In this document: piece by piece, positions 6,929-14,295 of the stretch
Layout: every line of letters starts with the position of its first letter
Numbering within the stretch: the stretch's first letter is position 1
DNA from: VAXT01 sp038040395
GTDB lineage: Bacteria > Actinomycetota > Thermoleophilia > Gaiellales > Gaiellaceae
Reading direction: 5' to 3'
Assembly (NCBI GenBank): GCA_038040395.1
Contig: JBBPIJ010000011.1
Span: 1-64,000, forward strand
DNA: 64,000 bases
Notes under the pieces: generated by a model
The model's database searches: none
The model's input: the letters and a program-made list of their open reading frames with translations, nothing else
Told to the model about the DNA's origin: nothing
Program-made: the position numbers and the translations under genes

Positions 6929-7186
6929 AGAGAGACCCCTCGGCTAGTTGAGCTTTGCCTGCTTGAAGGTGGCGCTCTTTGTGGACCGCAATGCGTTCCC
7001 GGCGAGCCAGGCGCCCGTCTTTGTTGACTAGAGGTACATGTTAGCGCAACGGCAGTTCATCTGAGCTTTCGCCTAGGCCGCAAGGCGGCGCGAAACCCCT
7101 GGGCAAGCAAGGTTCCTACTGGCTCCGAGGACCAAGTGGATACGCTCCTACCGCGCGTCCGGTCCCAGCCGACAAGGAGGACCGAG

Positions 7187-7399
7187 ATGGGCCTATTCAC
7201 GTTCAAGCTCGAACGCGCACACGGGACGCCCGCCGACCCGTCTACGTTCAAGACAGCAGTGCCGAGCTGGCAGGAGGGCGACACGATCCCATTGGGCAAA
7301 GACCGGATTCTCCGAGTGATCGGTACGCGGGAGGGAGAGACGCTGGACGACGACGCCGTGCTGATTGTCGAACGAGACGACCTGAACCGGAGATACTGA
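7187..7399 (+). CDS. Conserved small protein (MGLFTFKLER type)
   Basis: 70 residues. AAGGAGG eight bases before the ATG fixes the start. The sequence MGLFTFKLERAHGTPADP, later PLGKDRILRVIGTREG, resembles small proteins I recall from Thermoleophilia chromosomes and islands; function unknown. The 258-bp gap upstream (6929-7186) shows no gene and presumably carries promoters for this gene and the divergent excalibur gene. Confidence 0.65.
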   Translation: MGLFTFKLERAHGTPADPSTFKTAVPSWQEGDTIPLGKDRILRVIGTREGETLDDDAVLIVERDDLNRRY

Positions 7400-7414
7400 T
7401 ACTGGGTTCCGCTC

Positions 7415-7597
7415 GTGATCTTCTACGCCCTCGCCGACTCCCGCCTCACCGATAGTGGGCTCGGCGAGGTGGTCGAGTTCTTTGCTTCGCGCGAAGAGGC
7501 TGAGAAGGCGCTGCGCGACGTGCTGACGGATGAGCCTGACTGGAAGGGCGTGGTCGGCGTTGCGGAGATCGACCTCGGCTCCGTGTCGCTGAACTAG
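7415..7597 (+). CDS. Hypothetical small protein
   Basis: 60 residues from GTG at 7415, 15 bases after the previous gene and probably co-transcribed. MIFYALADSRLTDSGLGEVV and ASREEAEKALRDVL suggest a small alpha/beta protein. Its stop overlaps by four bases the 3' end of the convergent gene that follows. Confidence 0.5.
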   Translation: MIFYALADSRLTDSGLGEVVEFFASREEAEKALRDVLTDEPDWKGVVGVAEIDLGSVSLN

Positions 7598-7935
7598 TCC
7601 GCGTTCTCCTCGGGCGACCGTCCCGCCCGCACGATCTGATCGGCCTTTAGCCTCTTGGCGAAGAGATCGAGTTTCGAGTTCTCAGGAATCTCGTCGCTGT
7701 GCTCCTGGAGAACGCTCAGCATCATCTCCCGCTCGTGCTCGGCGAGGACGACGGGGTCGGCCGAACCGTATGTGTCTCCTTGGGCCGCGAAGTCGATCTT
7801 TTTGCCTAGCTGGTAGAAGGCTGTCTCTTTCGTCTGCTCTGTGCGTTCGTCGAGCCATCTCGCCAGTTGCCCAGCCTCCTGCTCGTCAATGCCAAGCGTT
7901 CGGTCTATGCCGATGTCGAACATGACATAAGACAT
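7594..7935 (-). CDS. Hypothetical protein
   Basis: 113 residues if started at ATG 7935 (MSYVMFDIGIDRTLGIDEQE). The reading frame stays open upstream to 8043, but that part is arginine-rich and overlaps the AlpA-like gene, so the shorter form is preferred. The body is helical and acidic, with no recognised motif. It lies directly downstream of the AlpA-like gene in the same direction, so it is probably its operon partner. Confidence 0.55.
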   Translation of the reverse strand: MSYVMFDIGIDRTLGIDEQEAGQLARWLDERTEQTKETAFYQLGKKIDFAAQGDTYGSADPVVLAEHEREMMLSVLQEHSDEIPENSKLDLFAKRLKADQIVRAGRSPEENAD

Positions 7936-7954
7936 ACCGGGGAGTTTAAGCGAG

Positions 7955-8239
7955 CTAACTCGGCTTTGGCGGTCTCCCCGTCCTGAGCGGCAAGTTCTCC
8001 CGCCCCCACGCCTCGACCTCATCGCGACGCCAGACCCGGCCACGCGCTAGCCGCTCGAAGGGCTCGGGGAAGTCCTCGCGCTCGACGTACCTCGCAGCCG
8101 CTCGTCTCTGAACTCCGAGCATTTCGGCGATCTCGGATACGCCGGCTAGCTCGTCGGGCGACACGCCGAGCGAGGGTAACAGCGTCGCCCGATGGAGCCT
8201 CGCCCGCATCGCTGGAAAAGCTATCATGCCGAGTGTCAT
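7955..8239 (-). CDS. AlpA/excisionase-like HTH protein
   Basis: 94 residues from ATG 8239; ATG 8227 is an alternative. Residues 30-80 (GVSEIAEMLGVQRRAAARYV, then RGRVWRRDEVEAWG) are the MerR-like helix-turn-helix plus wing of AlpA/Xis proteins. Such proteins bend attachment-site DNA or activate integrase genes. It is transcribed divergently from the integrase with only 26 bases between starts, so the two control regions overlap. This int/alpA pairing is typical of Gram-negative PICIs. Confidence 0.75.
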   Translation of the reverse strand: MTLGMIAFPAMRARLHRATLLPSLGVSPDELAGVSEIAEMLGVQRRAAARYVEREDFPEPFERLARGRVWRRDEVEAWGRENLPLRTGRPPKPS

Positions 8240-8265
8240 ATTTCCCCACTCAAGGAGGAGCCCAA

Positions 8266-9531
8266 ATGAGCCGCACGACCGGCATCGAGATTCGCCACGC
8301 CCGGGCCTGCCCGAATCGCTCCGGTGCAACGTGTCGCTGCAAGCCGACCTACCAAGCGCAGGTCTGGAATCGCCGCGAAAAGCGACCCATCAAGAGGACC
8401 TTTCCATCATTCTCTGAGGCAAAGTCCTGGCGCACCGACGCGATGAGCGCGCTGCGCAAGGGGACGATCTCCTCCCCCACTCGCCACACGCTGCGCGAGG
8501 TTGCTGAGGCGTGGATCGAATCGGCCAAGCGGGGAGCGACGCTGACCCGATCGGGCAAGCCGTATAAGCCCTCCGCTCTCCGCGGCTACGAAGCCGACCT
8601 TCGTCGGTACGTCCTGCCCGACCTCGGCGCGACTCGGCTGAGTGAGATCCGACGCGCCGACATTCAGGAGCTCGTTGATCGACTCGTCGCTTACGGTCAC
8701 TCCGCGAGCAAGGTGCGCAACGCGATCATGCCGCTGCGCGCGATCTACCGCCGCCCGGTCGCCCGCGGCGAGGTGCCGATCAACCCGACGACGCAGATCG
8801 AGCTACCGATGGTCGACGGTTGCCGAGACCGTGCGGCCTCGCCCGCCGAAGCTGCCGAACTGCTCGACGCTCTGCCCGATTCCGATCGACCACTTTGGGC
8901 GACCGCGTTCTATGCGGGCCTCCGTCGCGGCGAACTTCGCGCGCTTCGGTGGGCCGACATCGACCTAGCCGCCAACCTGATCCACGTCAGGGCCGGGTGG
9001 GACGACAAAGAAGGGCTGATCGAGCCGAAGAGCAAGAAGGGAACGCGGGCGGTGCCGATCGCCGCCGTTCTCCGCGGTCGTCTGATCGAGTACGGCCTCG
9101 CGACCGGGCGAGGCGATCAAGACTTCGTGTTCGGGAGTCGGGCCGATCGTCCGTTCACTCCCTCGAACGTGCGCAAGCGGGCGCTCAAGGCGTGGGAGAC
9201 GGCGAACGAGAAGAGGCGCGAGGTCGGCCAATCCGAGCTCAATCCGATCGGCCTCCACGAGTGTCGCCATACCTACGTCTCCCTCATGTTCGAGGCGGGC
9301 CTGAGTCTTGAGCGAATCGGCGACTACGTTGGACACTCCAGCGCGTACATGACCGACCGCTATCGCCACCTGCTTGAGGGTCACGAAGCGGAGGCCGCAA
9401 AGCTTTTGGACGACTACCTCGTGCGGACGAACACTGCGACCCGTCTCGAACAGGTGGGTCGGCCCCTACGCCAACTCGCGGACACGAACAGCGCCGAGTT
9501 CGATCATGCGCTCACTGAACAGCCCCGCTAG
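8266..9531 (+). CDS. int: Tyrosine site-specific recombinase (integrase)
   Basis: 421 residues from ATG 8266, which has AAGGAGGAG just upstream. An N-terminal segment with clustered cysteines (14-25) comes first, then a SAM-like core-binding domain (about 75-165) and the catalytic domain (190-385). Catalytic residues are seen: R220 (AGLRRGEL), K258 (KSKKGT), H331 and R334 (HECRHTY), H357 (VGHSSAYM) and nucleophile Y366 (DRYRHL). It inserts the circular element into the tRNA-Trp 3' end. The gene lies near attR and its 3' end overlaps the convergent HEPN-like gene by 66 bases. Confidence 0.95.
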   Translation: MSRTTGIEIRHARACPNRSGATCRCKPTYQAQVWNRREKRPIKRTFPSFSEAKSWRTDAMSALRKGTISSPTRHTLREVAEAWIESAKRGATLTRSGKPYKPSALRGYEADLRRYVLPDLGATRLSEIRRADIQELVDRLVAYGHSASKVRNAIMPLRAIYRRPVARGEVPINPTTQIELPMVDGCRDRAASPAEAAELLDALPDSDRPLWATAFYAGLRRGELRALRWADIDLAANLIHVRAGWDDKEGLIEPKSKKGTRAVPIAAVLRGRLIEYGLATGRGDQDFVFGSRADRPFTPSNVRKRALKAWETANEKRREVGQSELNPIGLHECRHTYVSLMFEAGLSLERIGDYVGHSSAYMTDRYRHLLEGHEAEAAKLLDDYLVRTNTATRLEQVGRPLRQLADTNSAEFDHALTEQPR

Positions 9532-10089
9532 TCGGTCGGCCAGCTCTGCGATCAAAGCAAGGGACTCCCGTTCCAGGAGACCCCCGTCAGCGCCGACGTC
9601 ATAAACGCGTAGGTCAAACGGATCTTCAGGCTCACGGCGCTGAAACATTCGGTACGTGTTCGTCACGTTCACGACACCCGCCCCGGTGTCGGCATGGGCG
9701 AAGACCTTGTTGCGTCGTATCCTCAGACGATCGAACATTTCGGCGTGGCCGGCATCGTCCACGATGCGTTCCCGCCACTCATCAGGCTCAAGCCGTTCTC
9801 CCTTGTCGTCGTTGACGAATGGTCGCCAAAACATCGCCACGACCCCCGCCGCGGCCACCGTGCGCGCGCGTCGATCTGTAGGGACACTTTCGCGCTCGCC
9901 ATAGAACCGCGCCCACGCGGAGACGTTCAGCATCGCGTCCTCAGCGAGAAGCAGTCGGCGTAGCTCGGCCATTGCTGTCGGTGGCGTATCCGCTGGTACG
10001 CGGGCAGCAAGTCCAACGCTCACACTCGCCGGAGGCACCGGTACCGACACGGAGATGTTGGTTGTTTGAGCCTTCGATTCTCGAGACAT
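9466..10089 (-). CDS. HEPN-like protein, possible defence cargo
   Basis: 207 residues from ATG 10089. An extended Val/Ser/Pro-rich N-terminus (11-40) is followed by a helical protein with MFDRLRIRRNKVFAHADT at 118-135. R126-x5-H132 fits the Rx4-6H signature of HEPN ribonucleases and of AbiU2-like proteins (RNK.xAH.D). HEPN proteins often act in abortive infection. The place between integrase and attR is a usual site for cargo. The partner antitoxin, if any, is not seen. The motif is short, so the fold is inference. Confidence 0.55.
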   Translation of the reverse strand: MSRESKAQTTNISVSVPVPPASVSVGLAARVPADTPPTAMAELRRLLLAEDAMLNVSAWARFYGERESVPTDRRARTVAAAGVVAMFWRPFVNDDKGERLEPDEWRERIVDDAGHAEMFDRLRIRRNKVFAHADTGAGVVNVTNTYRMFQRREPEDPFDLRVYDVGADGGLLERESLALIAELADRLAGLFSERMIELGAVRVRELA

Positions 10090-10183
10090 GGATCACCCTC
10101 ACGGTACCCGCCCTGGTGAGAATGACCGTCGCACATACCGTCGCGCACCTATCCTCATCCCGTCAGACAAGCCAAAGGCAACT

Positions 10184-10229
10184 GGTCTCCAAAACCGGGG
10201 GTTGCAGGTTCGAGTCCTGCCGCCCCTGT
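10184..10229 (+). repeat. attR: tRNA-Trp 3' end direct repeat, copy 2
   Basis: Identical over 46 bases to 10-55. It contains anticodon loop, T arm and acceptor 3' strand but no 5' half, so it is not a tRNA gene. It closes the satellite-like element and at the same time opens the older remnant island to its right. Confidence 0.9.
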
Positions 10230-10235
10230 GTAGGC

Positions 10236-10266
10236 GAAAGCCCCGCATGACGGGGCTTTCTTGTTT
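10236..10266 (+). terminator. Rho-independent terminator after attR
   Basis: GAAAGCCCCG (10236-10245) and CGGGGCTTTC (10251-10260) form a perfect 10-bp stem with a five-base loop, followed by TTGTTT. A worn relative (GGCCCCGCACCTCCGGGATTTCC) follows the third tRNA copy near 13121. This is probably the type of terminator that originally followed the tRNA. Confidence 0.85.
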
Positions 10267-10283
10267 CTCGGCTAGCGGGAGAG

Positions 10284-10433
10284 CTACGCCGCGTCTGCCT
10301 CAACTTCTGCCCGAACTGTCCCAAAGATGCCTTCCTCTGCCGTTACTGCCTCTTCGCGGAACGCTTCGCCCGCTAGGTCGATATACCCCTGAGTCGTCTT
10401 GAAGTCCGACTCTCCATGAGTTGAACGTTGCGG
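10284..10433 (-). pseudogene. Tyrosine integrase C-terminal remnant
   Basis: Reading leftward from 10433, 49 codons encode ...THGESDFKTTQGYIDLAGEA... and then a helical tail, ending at TAG 10284-10286. The H-x(n)-TTQ-x-Y pattern with DLAG after the tyrosine is the end of the catalytic domain of actinobacterial phage integrases. An in-frame TAG at 10434-10436 and the absence of the rest of the domain show that the gene is dead. It reads toward att, as expected for the integrase of the older island. Confidence 0.75.
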
Positions 10434-10471
10434 CTATCCAGCAGCGCATCTACTGACCGGAAGCAGCTCGC

Positions 10472-10681
10472 TTAGCGAGCCTGCCGCTTAAAGATGAGCA
10501 GGTGGCCGTCGCTCTCACCTTCAAGGTTCTGGCTGAGCCAAGCGTTCACAAGCTCCCAGCCTTCGTCGCCTGCCTTGTCGAGATCCTTCTGGAGTCGTGA
10601 TCGCTTTAGCTTCTCTTTCCCGCCCCACGTCGTGGGAACAACAATGGTGGTGTATTCCCATGTCGGCGGGGTGCCGTCCAT
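10472..10681 (-). CDS. DUF4177-like protein
   Basis: 69 residues. WEYTTIVVPTTWGGKEKLKR, AGDEGWELVNAWLSQN and GHLLIFKR follow the DUF4177 pattern (strand - helix with EGWEL - strand). Function of the family is unknown. It begins two bases after the stop of the preceding gene and forms a three-gene minus-strand group with 10684 and 11121. Confidence 0.75.
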   Translation of the reverse strand: MDGTPPTWEYTTIVVPTTWGGKEKLKRSRLQKDLDKAGDEGWELVNAWLSQNLEGESDGHLLIFKRQAR

Positions 10682-10683
10682 CG

Positions 10684-11106
10684 TCAGCCGATTCGGTGGA
10701 AGGTTGAGCAGCGGTTTGTCTGGATTGCTTTGTCCGTTGCCGCTACTTCCAAGACAACTGGGCCATCGGCGTTGTCGTTTGTGATGATCGAATTGATGCC
10801 GCCCTTGAGATCTCGCATGCGCTCCCAGTAACAGCCTGGGCTAGCCGACGCTCGATACGTTCCGGGCTTCACGTCAGAGCCGATCAGGAAGGTGCCTGTA
10901 CCGGGAATTGTTCCGGAAGGGCCAGCGGGTTTCACTTTGACCCGCACGGTGTTGGTCACGGTCTCCGTGTTTGTCACGGTCTCCGTGACGCTCTGAGTAC
11001 TAACGGTTGTTTTCGTACTGTTTCCCGACGCGCCGATACCGATACCGACGAAGAACAGCACCGCCCCGACTACCACGGCTATCCAGTGAGTTTTGATCCA
11101 GGTCAT
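10684..11106 (-). CDS. Membrane-anchored exported protein
   Basis: 140 residues. One N-terminal transmembrane anchor (8-26), a Thr/Val-rich stalk (30-60), then a domain reading GTGTFLIGSDVKPGTYRASA, GCYWERMRDLKGG and SIITNDNADGPVVLEV. That module is a recurring extracellular domain of actinobacterial surface proteins; no biochemical role is known to me. Fourteen bases separate it from the upstream Lsr2-like gene. Confidence 0.75.
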   Translation of the reverse strand: MTWIKTHWIAVVVGAVLFFVGIGIGASGNSTKTTVSTQSVTETVTNTETVTNTVRVKVKPAGPSGTIPGTGTFLIGSDVKPGTYRASASPGCYWERMRDLKGGINSIITNDNADGPVVLEVAATDKAIQTNRCSTFHRIG

Positions 11107-11120
11107 TTGCCCGCCGCCTC

Positions 11121-11330
11121 CTACTTGTTCTTTGACCCCGGCTTCCTGCCGCGTCGCTTGATCTCCGTTCCCTTGGCCGCGAATTCCCGAGCTTCCTCGG
11201 CGGAGATATCTAGCTGCACCTTGTTAGCTCGTCCGTCAGGGGGAGTGAGCAGCATTGTCCAAGCCTGATCCTCTCCAACGTCCTTTCCTGACAGGTCAGA
11301 GACAACGCGAACGATTGTTTTTCTAGCCAT
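11121..11330 (-). CDS. Lsr2-like short nucleoid protein
   Basis: 69 residues from ATG 11330, chosen because GAAGGAG lies just upstream. MARKTIVRVVSDLSGKDVGE, then VQLDISAEEAREFAAKG, resembles the N-terminal dimerisation half of Lsr2. The tail RRGRKPGSKNK carries the RGR AT-hook-like motif that Lsr2 uses to enter the minor groove of AT-rich DNA. The usual C-terminal helical domain is absent, so the hook follows the dimer domain directly. On an island it may silence or tame foreign genes. Confidence 0.6.
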   Translation of the reverse strand: MARKTIVRVVSDLSGKDVGEDQAWTMLLTPPDGRANKVQLDISAEEAREFAAKGTEIKRRGRKPGSKNK

Positions 11331-11421
11331 TGGTTCTCCTTCATAGGGTGCCGCCCATGATCCCACAGAACCAAGCCCCGACCGTCTAGGGGAAGCCGAC
11401 CCCCTCCGTAGAGTTCTGTCC

Positions 11422-12135
11422 ATGAAACGTCCCGCTCGTTTTCTACCCGTGAGAAACGTTGCTCGCTTTGTGTTTCTCGTTGTTCTCATACCGGTTCTGG
11501 TCGCCCTCCTCTCAGCGATCTCAATTGGTGCCTGGGAACATTTCAGAAGCAAGAGCAAGCCGACCCGCACAGAGATACGTCTTTACAACGTTGCGGCAAC
11601 ACCGACTCCGAAACGGGCGTCGGGCGAGTGCAATTTTATCTCCAACGTTAATCCGGGCGTGACGGAAACGCATAGGTGTTTCAGTGGGAAAGGTCTATTC
11701 GACCCTTGCTGGAACGGCCCCACCTTCGAGGCCCTGGTTTGCGTCGGCTCGCCGTGGGACCACGAAGGCGTTGCGTTTGAGTCCAGCCGATTTCTGATTT
11801 GGTCGAGAGAGAAGGGCAGGATGAGAACCGTTCGCTTCCCGAGGGATCGAGCGCTTGTGGAGCGGGGTAGCTCGCTCCGTAGGAACCCGCCCTGGGCGTT
11901 GGAGTTGTCGAACGGGGAACGTTGCATCTTCACAAGCGGCGCGACCTTCACCGTGGCCGGGAAGCGGGGCAACTACTTCTGCCCTCACGGAGGACGGGAT
12001 CGCTTCGGCAACCAAGCCGAAGCCTGGGTAGTCGGGACGCCCAATCGTTCGCTTGCCCTCTGGCGAGCGCTCTACGCCGAGAGCCGGGAGGCACAGAGCT
12101 TCAAAGAAGTCACGATCTACGTCGCCTGGTACTAG
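11422..12135 (+). CDS. Secreted/membrane-anchored hypothetical protein
   Basis: 237 residues. One transmembrane or signal-anchor helix (15-36), then an extracytoplasmic part with six cysteines and conserved-looking phrases (LFDPCWNGPTFEALVCVGSP, WALELSNGERCIFTSGATFT). This resembles an exported family I associate with Thermoleophilia, in which a GxRC-[AI]-F-x-[TS]GA motif recurs. Function unknown. Divergent from the Lsr2 operon across 91 bases. Confidence 0.65.
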   Translation: MKRPARFLPVRNVARFVFLVVLIPVLVALLSAISIGAWEHFRSKSKPTRTEIRLYNVAATPTPKRASGECNFISNVNPGVTETHRCFSGKGLFDPCWNGPTFEALVCVGSPWDHEGVAFESSRFLIWSREKGRMRTVRFPRDRALVERGSSLRRNPPWALELSNGERCIFTSGATFTVAGKRGNYFCPHGGRDRFGNQAEAWVVGTPNRSLALWRALYAESREAQSFKEVTIYVAWY

Positions 12136-12142
12136 AGCGCCA

Positions 12143-12934
12143 TTAGACACCGCCGAGGAGAACCTTTGAAACTACCTCGGCAGTCACTTCGACGCCCACT
12201 TCCTTGATTGTCCCCGCGAGCCGTTCCAAGCGTTTCTTCCGCACAGGGTCAGGCTCCGAGGCGATGGCCGCTGCGAGTACGGCAACAAGGTTCTCAAAGA
12301 GTTCGTCCGGTGCCGCCCCCGGCCACCCGTCAAGAACGGTGTGAGCGCGGGTGGTCAGTACGACTTCTGCGGGCATCTCGAAAGCTGAGAAGTCGTTGGT
12401 TGGGCGCAGGTAGTCACCGTCAACCAGAGACCGGACGGTTGCGGAAAATAGAGGCTGGTGTTCCTCGGGCAGCACGTTCGCCAAAGCAGGTAGCTGTATG
12501 CCGTGAGACGAGAAGCCGCCCGCTTCCCAATAGCTTCGAAGCTCCGCCAGTACGGGACGCACTGCGGGCCACGCCAGCTTGTTGGCCGAGTTGGCTTGGG
12601 CAGATACCGCCGCAGCCAGCGGCGTGATGTCCGCGATAGGGCCTCGGCTCTCGATTCGATCCTGCGCCTCAACTGTGCGCCGCCCCTCGGGCGTCGGGGT
12701 CAGTTTCCAGGTGCCCTGCGAGTAGTCGATGTCGATGACGCCCAGGTCACGCATCTCTTCGAGAAGCGCTTCGTCCACCTTGGGAGGAGGATCATCAAGC
12801 GCGTGATGCTGAAGCGTTCCGCCTCCGCTATGGATGAAGTAAAAGATGGGTTCTCGATCCTCTGTGCTTGGGTGCGGCTGTGCGTGGGCCTTTACGAATG
12901 CCCGAAGAGTTGCGAGCAGATCGAGGCCGGTCAT
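12143..12934 (-). CDS. Hypothetical helical protein
   Basis: 263 residues if started at ATG 12934 (MTGLDLLATLRAFVKAHAQP). The frame stays open to 13177, but that portion runs antisense through the tRNA remnant and is not credible protein. Residues 35-95 could be a winged helix (LLEEMRDLGVIDIDYSQGTW, then TPEGRRTVEAQ). The remainder is helical with no motif. The 3' end converges on the secreted gene at seven bases. It is the last gene of the remnant island. Confidence 0.6.
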   Translation of the reverse strand: MTGLDLLATLRAFVKAHAQPHPSTEDREPIFYFIHSGGGTLQHHALDDPPPKVDEALLEEMRDLGVIDIDYSQGTWKLTPTPEGRRTVEAQDRIESRGPIADITPLAAAVSAQANSANKLAWPAVRPVLAELRSYWEAGGFSSHGIQLPALANVLPEEHQPLFSATVRSLVDGDYLRPTNDFSAFEMPAEVVLTTRAHTVLDGWPGAAPDELFENLVAVLAAAIASEPDPVRKKRLERLAGTIKEVGVEVTAEVVSKVLLGGV

Positions 12935-13072
12935 GGAATGGAGAGTAGACGCAGGGACAGCGCCCCTTCTGCCCGAGCTTCTGCCCGAGTGACCTGACCT
13001 GACAGCACTTGGGCCGAGCAAGCCTGACGTAGCCAAGCCGTCCAGCAGGCAGTAGGCCCGCTCTTTCAAGCC

Positions 13073-13117
13073 TCCAAAACCGGGGGTTGCACGTTCGGGT
13101 CCTGCCGCCCCTGTTGG
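13073..13117 (+). repeat. Third tRNA-Trp 3' end copy, diverged (att remnant)
   Basis: Matches 14-58 in 43 of 45 positions. The differences are G33 to C at 13092, which breaks a T-stem pair, and A39 to G at 13098. The match runs past the tRNA end through TTGG. It marks the outer end of the older island. The sequence beyond (13118-13347) has no gene and includes another partial match near 13306. Confidence 0.8.
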
Positions 13118-13347
13118 GAAGGCCCCGCACCTCCGGGATTTCCTGTTAGGGCGAGCGACAGGCAGCCCAAGAGCCACCCGTCCTGGGGTCGTTCAGCTTA
13201 CGAGGCGGCACCGTCCGAACGTCGGCCTGCCGTGACGACGACTGCTGCCCGCTAGGGATCCAGCGGGTCGACGGGAAAGCCCTCAACCTCCGGCCAAACA
13301 AGCGGCCGGGGGTTGCAGGACCGCGAATATCGGTCGTCCCCTGCGTC

Positions 13348-14268
13348 CTACGCCTGAACCGGCCCGCGCATGACGACCACGCTGAGCTCCGGGTCGGGCT
13401 GATAGCCGAGCTTTGCGTTCAGCGTCCGCATCGGCAGGTTTCGTTCCTCGCTCCCGGTTACGAGGCGCTTCAGCCCCAGGGTCGTGGCCGCAACGATCTG
13501 GGCTCGCTTGAGGGCGGTTGCGATACCGCGGCGGCGCCAGGCACGCTTAACGGCGGTGAACCCGTGATAGCCCTCGTCTCCGAAGATGTCGGCGACGGCG
13601 TACCCCACGACCTCATCGCCGTCGAACGCGACGAACGAGAGGTCGGGTGAACGGCTGGGCCGGTCGATGTCGAGCGCGCGCCAGCTCTCGAGCGTCATCG
13701 GGCCGCTCGAGTCGGGCACGTCCTGATTGCATTCCAGGAAGACCTCGAACATCTCCTCGATGACGTTGGGCCGCTCGCGACGAGAGGCGATGTGGATGCC
13801 CTCCGGCGGCATGGCCGGGGGCTGCGGGGCGCCAAGCGTGAGGCTGACCGCTTCCTCGCCGCCCGTCCGTTGAATGCCTCGACGCTCGAGGAACGAGCGA
13901 GAGTCCTCGTCGCTGCGCTGTACCTCGAGTTGAAGCAGGTCCTTGCCGAGGGCCCGCGCTCGCTCCGAGACGTAGGAGAGAACCGCCGAACCGATGCCCA
14001 TCCTGCGCCGATCGGGCACCACGGCAATGTCTGCGGGCGCGAAGTCCGCGGCTGCCCCCTCGACGAAACCACAGGCGACGGGCTCATCGCCGAGCCGGGC
14101 GACTATGAAGGTGAGCCCGTCGGCCGACGATTCGAGGGCATGGCGCAAGTTCGCCACGATCGGGCGGGCGCGTGGCGTGACGATCTTCCGAACGGCGATC
14201 AGCGCCTCGAGATCCTCGTCCGTCTCGGCAGGGGCAATGGAGAGCTGCGAGAGCTCGGGTGGTTGCAC
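13348..14268 (-). CDS. Tandem GNAT acetyltransferase
   Basis: 306 residues, GTG start with GGAGGGA upstream. Two GNAT domains lie in one chain: the first (about 8-140) has VVPDRRRMGIGSAVLSYV as its acetyl-CoA motif, the second (160-300) has KRAWRRRGIATALKRAQI. Such double GNATs are common in actinobacteria (mycothiol synthase is one), but the second-domain ending RTLNAKLGYQPDPE is generic. The acceptor substrate is unknown. First chromosomal gene right of the islands. Confidence 0.85.
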   Translation of the reverse strand: MQPPELSQLSIAPAETDEDLEALIAVRKIVTPRARPIVANLRHALESSADGLTFIVARLGDEPVACGFVEGAAADFAPADIAVVPDRRRMGIGSAVLSYVSERARALGKDLLQLEVQRSDEDSRSFLERRGIQRTGGEEAVSLTLGAPQPPAMPPEGIHIASRRERPNVIEEMFEVFLECNQDVPDSSGPMTLESWRALDIDRPSRSPDLSFVAFDGDEVVGYAVADIFGDEGYHGFTAVKRAWRRRGIATALKRAQIVAATTLGLKRLVTGSEERNLPMRTLNAKLGYQPDPELSVVVMRGPVQA

Positions 14269-14295
14269 TGGAAGTCCCTCCTCTGAGTTGAGGTG

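Larger units (their letters stand above)
10..10229. mobile_element. Integrated PICI-like (phage satellite-like) element at tRNA-Trp
   Basis: About 10.2 kb is bounded by identical 46-bp tRNA-Trp att repeats. Seen inside: tyrosine integrase (8266-9531), AlpA/Xis-like HTH (7955-8239), early HTH and ribbon-helix-helix regulators (445-1500), winged-helix replication initiator with internal palindromic iterons (1497-2360), terminase small subunit-like gene (3877-4338) and a HEPN-like gene (9466-10089). No head, tail, portal, large terminase, lysis, relaxase or FtsK/TraB-type gene is visible. Known phage-inducible chromosomal islands have this size, this integrase-AlpA-replication-TerS set and no structural genes. 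Alternatives are a decayed prophage or a plasmid-like integrative element. The boundaries are strong; the satellite interpretation is inference. Confidence 0.8.
10230..13117. mobile_element. Decayed second island in tandem at the same tRNA site
   Basis: This 2.9-kb segment is bounded on the left by attR (10184-10229) and on the right by a third tRNA copy (13073-13117) that matches the first in 43 of 45 bases. A broken integrase C-terminus lies by its left border. Gene content is a DUF4177 protein, two secreted or membrane proteins, an Lsr2-like protein and one helical protein, with no intact recombinase or replication gene. The diverged outer att suggests that this island entered first and the intact element later inserted at the tRNA side. 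Confidence 0.6.

Noticed and set aside
10..10229. Actinomycete integrative conjugative element (pSAM2-like AICE)
   Set aside because: No FtsK/TraB-type translocase, no RepSA/prim-pol-like initiator and no spread genes are seen; a TerS-like gene is present instead.
10..10229. Complete prophage
   Set aside because: No capsid, portal, large terminase, tail or lysis genes, and at about 10 kb it is too small.
10184..10229. Second tRNA-Trp gene
   Set aside because: Only the 3' half is present; upstream bases cannot form the 5' acceptor strand or D arm.
12828..13130. Open frame on the minus strand through the third tRNA copy (starts MRGLPNRGGRTRTCN)
   Set aside because: The NRGGRTRTCNPRF phrase is the well-known false translation of a tRNA 3' end; the frame also lacks a ribosome site.
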